Shown: in pieces, positions 8,962 to 16,415 of the stretch
How the letters are laid out: every line of letters begins with the position of its first letter
Position numbering within the stretch: the stretch's first letter is position 1
Assembly: GCF_001261735.1 (NCBI RefSeq)
Contig: NZ_CVRP01000009.1
Coordinates: forward strand, 248,001 to 312,000
Length of the DNA stretch: 64,000 bases
DNA from: Dysgonomonas sp. BGC7
GTDB lineage: Bacteria; Bacteroidota; Bacteroidia; Bacteroidales; Dysgonomonadaceae
Direction of reading: 5' to 3'
Position numbers and translations under genes: made by a program
The notes under the pieces: generated by a model
What the model saw: the letters and a program-made list of their open reading frames with translations, nothing else
What the model was told of the DNA's origin: nothing
Database searches by the model: none

Positions 8962-9783
8962 ATGGAGAAATTTCAAGCAATACAACCCTCTGAGCATTTA
9001 CAGCCGTATGTAAAACAATACTGGTTTCTATCTGCTGAAGAATTAACAACCGGTAGCCAACGGACTATCCCTTCGGGATGTATTGCCCTTTCGTTTAAAC
9101 GGAGTGGTGAAATCTTCTCTGTTTTTGAAAATAGGTTTTTACCCAATGCTTGCATATTCGGGCAATCTACGATTCCGAATAGCTTTTACTTCAATTCATT
9201 CGATATTATTATGGTTCTTTTTCAGCCATTGGGAGCAAAACTCTTCTTTGATATGCCAATGAGTTATTTTAAGGATCAAAATGTAGATATTCGAGATTTA
9301 AGTGATCTTAACATTCTTGAATTGGAAGATAGATTGATTAATTGCTTTGATAATCAGAAATGTATTGATTCGATTGAGCTATTTTTATCAAAGCGATTAA
9401 GTAGGTTTGACAATGAGAAATATTGCAGACTACTTCCTGCTCTCAATCTGATAGCATCTAATACTACAGATTTGAATAAATTGGCTGATGCAACCTGTTT
9501 GGGTTACAAGCAGTTCAAAAGATTGTTTACTGGAAGTATCGGTTTAAATCCCAAAGAGTATATTCAGATTCACCGCTTTTCCAAAGCCTTAAATATTATA
9601 CAGGCTACTCCTCATACAACATTGAACGATTTGGCATATTGTTGCGGATACTATGATAAATCACATTTGATAAAAGATTTCAAAGCTTTGTCGGGATATA
9701 CTCCTGCCGAATTTACACAGCAAAGTGACCCATATTCTCCATCTATGTCATTATTCCAATCGTTTTTTATTAACGCAAAATAA
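8962..9783 (+). CDS. AraC family transcriptional regulator
   Basis: 273 residues. The N-terminal half (to about residue 150) is the small beta-barrel sensor typical of regulators starting with a PSEHLQPYVKQYWFL-like motif. The C-terminal 100 residues hold the two AraC helix-turn-helix motifs: LADATCLGYKQFKRLFTGSI and LNDLAYCCGYYDKSHLIKDF, followed by GYTPAEF. It has its own -7 box and is followed after 6 bases by the ketopantoate-reductase-like gene, so it probably controls that gene. The effector is unknown. Confidence 0.87.
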   Translation: MEKFQAIQPSEHLQPYVKQYWFLSAEELTTGSQRTIPSGCIALSFKRSGEIFSVFENRFLPNACIFGQSTIPNSFYFNSFDIIMVLFQPLGAKLFFDMPMSYFKDQNVDIRDLSDLNILELEDRLINCFDNQKCIDSIELFLSKRLSRFDNEKYCRLLPALNLIASNTTDLNKLADATCLGYKQFKRLFTGSIGLNPKEYIQIHRFSKALNIIQATPHTTLNDLAYCCGYYDKSHLIKDFKALSGYTPAEFTQQSDPYSPSMSLFQSFFINAK

Positions 9784-9789
9784 ATTCCT

Positions 9790-10746
9790 ATGAAGATACT
9801 GATTTATGGTGCAGGCATTGTCGGATGTACATACGGATGGCAACTATCCGAAGCAGGGTGCGACATAACTGTTTTGGTACGACCTGGCAAAAAAGAGAGC
9901 ATAAAACAAGAGGGTATTACAATCAATTATTCTGATTTTAGAAGTGGGACAAAGATTGTCAAAGAGATTGTCTTTCGACCTAAAGTAATAGATTATCTTT
10001 CGGCGGATAACAATTTTGAATATATCATCGTCACGACTAATAATCTACACTTAACAGAAATACTCTTGATACTAAAAGAATCAGCAGGACAAGCACATAT
10101 CCTATTCTTCCAGAATATGTGGATTGATGATTTTTATGAAATTGAAAAATATTTATCTCCCAATCAATATTTCTTCGGATTTCCATTTATGGCAGGGGGA
10201 GGAAAAGAAAATAATGTAATACACAATGCTATTTCGGGATTGAAATACTCTCATACCCCTTTAGGAGAAATAGATGGAGCGATAACTCCCCGTGTACAGA
10301 AAATATCTGATGCTTTAGAAAAAGCCAACTTGAAACCGATGTTATATAAACAAATCAAAATCTGGCTTATCACTCATTATGCTGTTGCAGCAGGTTTGTC
10401 CGCTGGGATAATAATGGCAGGCAGTGGCAAAGCTTTTTCAAGTGATACAAAAATACTTCGCCATACATTCAAAGCTATTCGGGAAGGATTGGAAGTCTGC
10501 TCCACGATTGGAATCGACTCAAAATCTGAAAAATCAAATAAACTATATTATCTCCCTCTGTTTATTGGCACTACTATTGCAAAGAAAGTATATAGCAATG
10601 AGGCTCTTTGTCTGATGTTCGATGGGCACACACAGCATGCACCCGATGAAATGCAGAAGATGTTGAATGACATAATAGATTGTGCGAGAAACAATAATAT
10701 CCAAACTCCCTATTTGTCAGATTTAAGCGGAAAAATAAAAAAGTAG
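9790..10746 (+). CDS. Ketopantoate reductase (ApbA/PanE)-like NAD(P)-dependent oxidoreductase
   Basis: 318 residues. The N-terminus is a Rossmann fold with GAGIVG at about residues 7-12 and a strand ending DITVLVRPGKK, where the basic residues suggest NADPH. The C-terminal helical domain contains a Lys-bearing segment (YKQIKIWLITHYAVAAGL) and an ApbA-like end (HAPDEMQKMLNDII). Family members reduce 2-ketopantoate in CoA synthesis, but many paralogues act on other 2-keto acids. The AraC partner and the accessory setting make a specialised role more likely than pantothenate synthesis. It converges on the broken acetyltransferase gene 12 bases away. Confidence 0.8.
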   Translation: MKILIYGAGIVGCTYGWQLSEAGCDITVLVRPGKKESIKQEGITINYSDFRSGTKIVKEIVFRPKVIDYLSADNNFEYIIVTTNNLHLTEILLILKESAGQAHILFFQNMWIDDFYEIEKYLSPNQYFFGFPFMAGGGKENNVIHNAISGLKYSHTPLGEIDGAITPRVQKISDALEKANLKPMLYKQIKIWLITHYAVAAGLSAGIIMAGSGKAFSSDTKILRHTFKAIREGLEVCSTIGIDSKSEKSNKLYYLPLFIGTTIAKKVYSNEALCLMFDGHTQHAPDEMQKMLNDIIDCARNNNIQTPYLSDLSGKIKK

Positions 10747-10758
10747 TTTGATGGATAT

Positions 10759-11256
10759 CTATATTTTCCGTTTCATTTTTATCAAGGCTACTTTGCGTTT
10801 TTTCTTATCCGACCGTTCTTCTATTTCATAAGGGGTATAACCTAGCTTTGAGTATAGTAAGATTCCTTTTGTGTTCATCTTGAGACAGGAGATATGTATT
10901 TCTCTGACATTATATTTCTTCAATGTAATGGATTCCATTGCTTAAATCAGAAATAAACCAATGCCTTTATTCCGGAAGTTAGAACTGACAATAATATTCC
11001 CGATTGAACAATACTCATTTTCTTTAACTTCGTAGAAGTTAGCGAAGCCTACGATTTTGTTGTCAAGTAAAATCACAGTCGAATCAGAGCGGTTTTCTAC
11101 AACTGTTTGCAGTTGTTCCACAGATAGGGGATAGTCTGCTTTGGGAAACATAAAGAATAGTTCTTCCTTATTTTGTGGAAGTTGGCAAATGGGTCCTAGA
11201 TCATTACCTACAATAGATCTGAATGATAATTTATTCATTTTACTTAATTCTGACAT
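10759..11256 (-). pseudogene. GNAT acetyltransferase broken by an in-frame stop
   Basis: Reading from ATG 11256 (or ATG 11238, MNKLSFRS), the frame encodes a GNAT domain: FFMFPKADYPLSVEQLQTVV, then VGFANFYEVKE and the acetyl-CoA loop region SSNFRNKGIGLFLI. A TAA at 10942-10944 stops it after 104 residues. The same frame continues without further damage for 60 codons (TLKKYNVREIHISCLKMNTK, LLYSKLGYTPYEIEER) to a TAG at 10759-10761, which is the normal end of the family. A single CAA-to-TAA change would explain it. Either a recent nonsense mutation or, less likely, a sequencing error; the truncated product lacks the last GNAT strands. Confidence 0.85.
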
Positions 11257-11337
11257 TCATAATCATCTTTTCTATCTGTTTATATTAACAAATGTAATTT
11301 TAGTGCAAGATGGTGGATTTATGTGTAATCTATTATT

Positions 11338-12357
11338 TTAACAGTAATCATCAATAGATTCTCCACCAGTCCATTCAAAACCTTGCGCCAGGCAATATTG
11401 CTTTTCCACTCCTTCTATAGTAAAGAAACTTCCAAGACTGGTATGTGCAAACAATCCATCTTCATATGCAATCTTAGCAAGCCCCCAAGGTTTGACAGCC
11501 TTTTCTTTTTCTCCTGATTCTGACATCACATAAAGTGATTGGTGATCACCTGACATTGTACTCTTCCTTACAAACGATGTATAAATATCATTACAGCAAA
11601 ATATTGTACCCTCTTTCAGATTTTCAGCATAAGCTTCGATTGGCTGATTATAATCCCCTTGTGGACAACAAGGAAATTCAGAAGGTATTCGCCAATTATA
11701 TTGAATAGCATTAGATGTTTTTGCCGTTACGAACTCCGGTACTTTTACTTCTATTTCAATAGGCTGATCTTGTTGAGCAGGATGATTATATATCCATTCC
11801 CCTAAATATCCACCTGATGAAGGCTTATCACTTTTAGCCCAAGCTAACAATCTATCTCGACTTATCTGAGCCTCTTTTGGGTTCACAGTTCGCATCCATC
11901 TAAAATCTGGGGCAATATCATTTTCTCGCAATATGGAAGGATTTTCAAGAAATGCCTCTATGCTACCACAGGCCAAGATAATCCGCTTTCTTGTTATTGG
12001 ATTATTTAGTACGTTTTCCAATCTTGTAACCCATCGAAGATTTTCAGGTCGGTTATTCTGCCTGTTTGTATCAATATGGTCAACAACATGCTCTTTTGTG
12101 AGTGGTTCTCCATGAAATGCAGTTGAGACTATTCTATGAATGCGAACAGAAGCTATTTCCAGATAGCCAGTTTTACTATTGAAATTGCCAAATGTCCATT
12201 GATTATCATAATGACGTATGCGTTTACCATCACGAGGATGTCGTAATACAGCCCCATTGTCCCGAACTGAATAGTTCTCCTTCTGAAAAACACATTTGAC
12301 TTGCTGATTAAAATTCTCAACGCTTACTCCTGTAATGAGACTTTCTTTCTTTTCCAT
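11338..12357 (-). CDS. HNH endonuclease-like protein
   Basis: 339 residues. An HNH nuclease core is visible at about residues 74-115: HRIVSTAFHG, then the zinc/metal motif VDHIDTNRQNN and ENLRWVTRLENVLNNP, the typical homing-type HNH arrangement. The first 70 residues look like a DNA-binding sequence-recognition region. The C-terminal 200 residues are unrecognised. Such proteins are often mobile or phage/island derived. It stands alone between the broken GNAT gene and the HXXEE gene, with 38 bases separating it from the latter, and no intron or split gene is visible beside it. Confidence 0.75.
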   Translation of the reverse strand: MEKKESLITGVSVENFNQQVKCVFQKENYSVRDNGAVLRHPRDGKRIRHYDNQWTFGNFNSKTGYLEIASVRIHRIVSTAFHGEPLTKEHVVDHIDTNRQNNRPENLRWVTRLENVLNNPITRKRIILACGSIEAFLENPSILRENDIAPDFRWMRTVNPKEAQISRDRLLAWAKSDKPSSGGYLGEWIYNHPAQQDQPIEIEVKVPEFVTAKTSNAIQYNWRIPSEFPCCPQGDYNQPIEAYAENLKEGTIFCCNDIYTSFVRKSTMSGDHQSLYVMSESGEKEKAVKPWGLAKIAYEDGLFAHTSLGSFFTIEGVEKQYCLAQGFEWTGGESIDDYC

Positions 12358-12395
12358 AATAGATATTTGTAATAGATAGGTTATTTCAACTTAGA

Positions 12396-12920
12396 TCAAA
12401 TAATTCTTCTTTTTTGTAACCAAAAAGCTGCTTTATGAGCAAAAATCAGATTGAAACCAACAATAACGCATCCAATAATAGTCCATATGAAAATCTGCTC
12501 TGTCTCAAACAAATTATTCTCAAAGATGAAGCAGAGAGAATATATGCAATAGATTAGGGATAGCACTGTCGTACAAATGCCGGGAACATATCTGCGAATT
12601 ATTAAGCATGGCACTATATGAACTAACAAGTGAATAAAATACCCCATAAATATGGCAAGCCACAATAGATACCAATTGAATATAACTGCGAGGACTGTGA
12701 CAATACTTAGTAATAGAAACTCCTCAGCTACGGCTACAGTAAAAGCCGGAACGGATAAACCCTCAATATGAGATAAAAACCGTTTAGCCAATTTCGGATA
12801 TCGTTCTGATAAATAGCCTTTGTTCTTCTTTATCCATGATTTGAAGAATATTATTTCTTCAAATTCGTGGAACATAAAAATGATCGGAAAGAGCCAGGCT
12901 ATATACAAAAAATCAGACAT
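12396..12920 (-). CDS. HXXEE domain membrane protein
   Basis: 174 residues and strongly hydrophobic, with about five membrane segments. The family signature HEFEE sits near residue 18 in the first segment (IIFMFHEFEEIIFF). Function is unknown; the conserved His and Glu residues inside the membrane suggest a metal or proton role. Its start overlaps the end of the YciI-family gene by one base, so the two are translated from one message. Confidence 0.8.
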   Translation of the reverse strand: MSDFLYIAWLFPIIFMFHEFEEIIFFKSWIKKNKGYLSERYPKLAKRFLSHIEGLSVPAFTVAVAEEFLLLSIVTVLAVIFNWYLLWLAIFMGYFIHLLVHIVPCLIIRRYVPGICTTVLSLIYCIYSLCFIFENNLFETEQIFIWTIIGCVIVGFNLIFAHKAAFWLQKRRII

Positions 12921-13207
12921 TATCTTTTTATAAATTGTTCAAAGCCTACTTGATATTTGGTTGGAGAGAACTCTATCAGTTCATACTCAGCAATATTATT
13001 TCTGAAAAACGGATCTTCCTTTATTAGAATCTGAGCATCATCTTTAGTTGTATTCATTAATATGATACCTCCTATACGAGGATTTTGTGCTCCTGAAGCA
13101 ATGAACTTTCCCGAAGAATAATACTTGTCCAGATACATTCGGTGTTTTTCTAAGTGTTTTTCAACCTCTGATAGTTCTATTTTATATGTTAAGACTGCAA
13201 TTATCAT
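12920..13207 (-). CDS. YciI family protein
   Basis: 95 residues forming a dimeric alpha-beta barrel of the YciI type: a conserved His in KHLEKHRMYLDKYYSSGKF, then ASGAQNPRIGGIILMN and the segment IKEDPFFRNNIAEYELIEF. Family members are small enzymes or binding proteins of mostly unknown substrate. It is joined to the HXXEE gene by a 1-base overlap and lies 23 bases after a GNAT gene. Confidence 0.85.
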   Translation of the reverse strand: MIIAVLTYKIELSEVEKHLEKHRMYLDKYYSSGKFIASGAQNPRIGGIILMNTTKDDAQILIKEDPFFRNNIAEYELIEFSPTKYQVGFEQFIKR

Positions 13208-13230
13208 AACTCTTCAGTTTATATTTTATT

Positions 13231-13644
13231 CTACTTCTCCATTATTATCATACATAGGCTATCGCAAGTTCGGGATATTTCCTTATACCCTAACTTTGTA
13301 TAAAGATATAATGTATTGGGAGTTATTTCTCCTGTAAATAGCTGATATTTTGAACAAGTAATAAACTTTTTCTCTATTTCAATCATCAAAGCTTTTCCTA
13401 TACCTTTATTCTGATAATCAGGGTGTACAATTAGTTTTCCTACATGGCATATATTATTTTTATCGACATAAGCTCTCACAGATCCTACAATTTGACAGTC
13501 TTGTATATATTTGAGAATGATGCTTTCATTAAACTCCTGCAATAATTCATCATAAGTTTGAATCATCGGTTGAATATCTAGATCATCTAATAAATTCGCG
13601 ATAGGATGGAATGCTGTCTTTTGCAATTCTAATATATCCGGCAT
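13231..13644 (-). CDS. GNAT family N-acetyltransferase
   Basis: 137 residues covering a complete GNAT fold. Strand 4 and the acetyl-CoA pyrophosphate loop are seen in GKLIVHPDYQNKGIGKALMIEIE, and the C-terminal part NTLYLYTKLGYKEISRT is typical. The acceptor substrate is not predictable. It sits 18 bases after the quinone-reductase-like gene and before the YciI gene, in a chain of small minus-strand genes that is probably co-transcribed. Confidence 0.85.
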   Translation of the reverse strand: MPDILELQKTAFHPIANLLDDLDIQPMIQTYDELLQEFNESIILKYIQDCQIVGSVRAYVDKNNICHVGKLIVHPDYQNKGIGKALMIEIEKKFITCSKYQLFTGEITPNTLYLYTKLGYKEISRTCDSLCMIIMEK

Positions 13645-13662
13645 ATCGGATATTGCGACTTT

Positions 13663-14301
13663 TTAGATATTCATATTTGTTGGTTTGATATCAGCCATTG
13701 AAAGAATATATTGGGGAAAATATTTATTAACCATATCCGCAACCTCATTTAACCACTCTTTCCGCTCTTGATCTGTACTGTCCGCAATAATGCGGAACAT
13801 CTTTCTTTCAAATGTTATTATTCCGCAAAAATCAAAAATGCAATCCTTCCATATTCTTTGTAGAGGGTCTCCGAATACATGCTCTTCTCTTTCTTGCGGT
13901 GTATTAGATGTGTTGAAGACAAGTCCTATTCTGGCGTTCAATAGTCCAATGGGTAATCCTCCGCCACTGTCTCCTTCAGGAAATGTATAAGCTATATTTT
14001 CACGCAAGACTCTGTCCACCCAGCCTTTCAAAATAGCAGGAGGTTGCCCCCACCAATTCGGATGGATAACAATAACTCCATCAACTTCTTTTATTTCCTG
14101 CCAATGCAGAACCACCAATGGTTCTTTTGTTTTGTCCGAAACTAGCTCTTCCGAGGGGATAACCGGATTAAAATTTTCTTCATATAGATCGTGGAAGTAA
14201 AAGGAATGACCATTACTTTTTAACGTTTCAATAACCTTACTTGCTATTGCACAATTAAAACTCTTATCGTAAGGATGTCCCAGTATGACTGATATTTTCA
14301 T
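13663..14301 (-). CDS. NAD(P)H-dependent oxidoreductase, flavodoxin-fold quinone reductase type
   Basis: 212 residues of the NQO1/MdaB/KefF-like family. Seen: the FMN/FAD-binding start ISVILGHPYDKSFN, the active-site segment IHPNWWGQPPAILKGWVDRV and the late motif FCGI. It reduces quinones or similar electrophiles by two electrons. It begins 12 bases after the frameshifted tautomerase gene, a pairing that fits detoxification of small aromatic or carbonyl compounds. Confidence 0.87.
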   Translation of the reverse strand: MKISVILGHPYDKSFNCAIASKVIETLKSNGHSFYFHDLYEENFNPVIPSEELVSDKTKEPLVVLHWQEIKEVDGVIVIHPNWWGQPPAILKGWVDRVLRENIAYTFPEGDSGGGLPIGLLNARIGLVFNTSNTPQEREEHVFGDPLQRIWKDCIFDFCGIITFERKMFRIIADSTDQERKEWLNEVADMVNKYFPQYILSMADIKPTNMNI

Positions 14302-14313
14302 AAGTTCCTTCTT

Positions 14314-14696
14314 TTATATTTCTATGTCAAAATCAAAGTTAATCTCCAATGCCGGTTTACCACCTCTTATCCCCCAATTTTCTTTGGGTTGTTCATTGAG
14401 AATAATAAAAACCGTTTCACCTTTGATTGAATGACGAGCGCCCAATTTCTCTACAATCTTTTTGTAAAGGTCTGCTTTTGCTCTATCTGTTCTCCCTGAA
14501 AATAGAATTATTTCTATTAGGATTTCATATGGAGGCTTCATGAAGAATAGATGTGGCTCATATTCGACCAGCCTGATATTCTGTCATTATCGGGAATTAC
14601 CAACACTTCAATTATGGCTTCAATGGTACAGTCCATCAAAGACGATAAAAATTCCTTCGTTTGTCCTTTTTTTAATTCAATCTTTACCAAAGGCAT
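14314..14696 (-). pseudogene. Tautomerase family gene with a frameshift
   Basis: From ATG 14696 the frame reads MPLVKIELKKGQTKEF with the N-terminal proline expected of 4-oxalocrotonate/MIF-type tautomerases, then IPDNDRIS, after which it runs out of frame. A second frame picks up at about 14570 with RLVEYEPHLFFMKPPYEI and continues to ENWGIRGGKPALEINF and a stop at 14314, the normal C-terminus of this family (about 128 residues). Deletion of one base near 14566-14580 explains the break: DRI-x-RLVEYEP is the family motif. A 75-residue product from ATG 14541 is possible but would lack the catalytic Pro1. Confidence 0.82.
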
Positions 14697-14706
14697 ATTC
14701 TATGAA

Positions 14707-15024
14707 TTATGACAGAAAATATTTGGCTACACCAATCAATGTACCCAGAACTATTGTATTAGCTATAATTATCGGAATCGGTTTTCTATCTGTTGCTCCT
14801 ACATGAATTAATACAGGAGACATCATTGCGATTGAAATTATTCCGCCTTGCAGCCACCATGCAAGATAAGGAATATCTGAGTGAAATATAATTATAGAAA
14901 TGAAAAAGAAAAATAGGAATGCCGCAACAGTTGAGTATCGTGGTAACTTTTGTATAATCATTGGTATTATATCAATAGTACCTGCGATTAAGCCTATTAT
15001 GATAGATAGTAATAGAGTATTCAT
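14707..15024 (-). CDS. Small hydrophobic membrane protein of unknown function
   Basis: 105 residues with about four predicted membrane helices (starting LLLSIIIGLIAGTIDIIPMI and ending GTLIGVAKYFL). I do not recognise the family. It lies 10 bases upstream of the tautomerase pseudogene on the same strand and 18 bases after the lipoprotein gene, so it is likely part of the same message. Confidence 0.6.
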   Translation of the reverse strand: MNTLLLSIIIGLIAGTIDIIPMIIQKLPRYSTVAAFLFFFFISIIIFHSDIPYLAWWLQGGIISIAMMSPVLIHVGATDRKPIPIIIANTIVLGTLIGVAKYFLS

Positions 15025-15042
15025 TGTTGATTTCTTTACAAA

Positions 15043-15750
15043 TTATTTACCTCCAATAAGCATATCATAATTCCATTGCATGCCATTCGGTAACCAGTTT
15101 GTTACAGTTAAAGGCTGTTCTGTACCTTTATATTCCCTTTTTTCAACAACCATGTTCCAACCTTTTTCGAGCTTTAAATCATATGTTGCAGAATGTCCCC
15201 ACCAATCATTTGAGCCCCCTGTTATTTTCACAGAGCTATCGCAATAAATATAACGGAGTTCATATCTTATCAGAGTCTCACCATCTATTTGTTTAGAATA
15301 TTTCAGACAACCTAATATATTGTTCGATCCTGAGGTACAACATGCTATATCTACAAACGATATCGTTTTTGCTTCATGATTACTGATTGTAAGACCATCG
15401 GGCATATCATTCTCTATTTTACGAAGCAGTGACTGATCTGGATTTTGTGGTAGCGTAAAAGACATACGATCTTTGTTAAAAGGGAAACGTAACATATAGC
15501 GTGAGTCTGGATTTGTTACGGTACCAGAACTTGAAATTCCAACAGGAACAAGAACTCTAGCAACGAAAACAACCTCTTCATCAATAGGGAGATGAATGCC
15601 TTGTATGTCTTTTATGTTTATTTCTTGAATAAACCCTACAGTCTCAAATTTTTCATTAGACTCATCATTATTATCATCACTGCAAGAAAAAAACAATGTA
15701 CTGAACACAGATATAGATATGACAAATAGAGTGAACTTAATAGATTTCAT
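15043..15750 (-). CDS. Hypothetical lipoprotein
   Basis: 235 residues with a lipoprotein signal: a hydrophobic segment followed by LFFSC with the lipid-bearing Cys at about residue 23, then SDDNNDE, an acidic stretch like the Bacteroidota surface-export signal. The rest appears to be mostly beta and is not recognised. It has its own leader of 81 bases after the Crp/Fnr terminator. Confidence 0.6.
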   Translation of the reverse strand: MKSIKFTLFVISISVFSTLFFSCSDDNNDESNEKFETVGFIQEINIKDIQGIHLPIDEEVVFVARVLVPVGISSSGTVTNPDSRYMLRFPFNKDRMSFTLPQNPDQSLLRKIENDMPDGLTISNHEAKTISFVDIACCTSGSNNILGCLKYSKQIDGETLIRYELRYIYCDSSVKITGGSNDWWGHSATYDLKLEKGWNMVVEKREYKGTEQPLTVTNWLPNGMQWNYDMLIGGK

Positions 15751-15811
15751 AAGTATCGTTTGTTTAGATTAATATATATATCAGATAAAAACAAAGGTAT
15801 CTATATAAAAG

Positions 15812-15838
15812 AAAAAAACTCTTGACGAAAATCAAGAG
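15812..15838 (-). terminator. Rho-independent terminator of the Crp/Fnr-family gene
   Basis: On the minus strand CTCTTGA-ttttcg-TCAAGAG is followed directly by seven T residues. The stem overlaps the TGA stop codon of the gene at 15832-15834. Confidence 0.8.
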
Positions 15839-16410
15839 CCTTGCAATAATGATATTTTTTTTCTTATCCGACTTAATGTTTCGGGAGCAACCATTATCAA
15901 GTCTGCTAATTCTTTTAAGGTTATCAGACTTAACAAATCCGGGTATGTTCTTATTAATTTAATATAACGTTCTTCCGCTGTATCACAATAGATAGAAATT
16001 AGACATTCATAAGCTTCAGCAAAAAGAGCTTCTGCTAAGTGTTTGCTAAAGATCAAATTTTCTTCATCTTTATAGAAGAAATCCCTTATCTCCCGATAAG
16101 GCAATACGTACACTTCACTGTCTTTTATAGATTTGATATTTATCAATGACTGAGTTTGATGTAAAAAGGAAGGATAGTGTGTCACAAAATCATTATCAAA
16201 GCTGAATCCGATAATTTGTTCTTTTCCATCCTGCCTATGGTCGAAACAACAAAAAGCTCCAGAGTGTACAAAACCCATGAAATGATTAGTTTGTCCTTTC
16301 CGAACAAATAATTCATTTCTCTTATATATTTTACATTCCCCCCTACTCAGGAAGAGTTGCTTAAAATCTTTCATCTTTTCTAAGCAGAGATACTCGTTTA
16401 ATATTTTCAT
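15832..16410 (-). CDS. Crp/Fnr family transcriptional regulator
   Basis: 192 residues. The N-terminal two thirds are a cyclic-nucleotide-binding-like beta roll (ELFVRKGQTNHFMGFVHSGA, then QIIGFSFDNDFV). The C-terminus carries a short helix-turn-helix in LITLKELADLIMVAPETLSRIRKKI. No cysteine cluster of an Fnr iron-sulfur sensor is seen. Bacteroidota have many such regulators of unknown ligand. It lies 5 bases after the integrase stop codon and so may be carried by the same element. Confidence 0.85.
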   Translation of the reverse strand: MKILNEYLCLEKMKDFKQLFLSRGECKIYKRNELFVRKGQTNHFMGFVHSGAFCCFDHRQDGKEQIIGFSFDNDFVTHYPSFLHQTQSLINIKSIKDSEVYVLPYREIRDFFYKDEENLIFSKHLAEALFAEAYECLISIYCDTAEERYIKLIRTYPDLLSLITLKELADLIMVAPETLSRIRKKISLLQGS

Positions 16411-16415
16411 TGCAT

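Noticed and set aside
13381-13410. A stretch CTTTTCCTATACCTTT resembling the mnmE 3' end, considered as the second attachment site of the element.
   Set aside because: It lies inside an intact GNAT gene and encodes the acetyl-CoA loop GIGKA; the similarity comes from the shared codons for I-G-K.
14314-14541. A 75-residue tautomerase as an intact short gene.
   Set aside because: The upstream sequence encodes the missing N-terminus with Pro1 in another frame, so this is a frameshifted longer gene.
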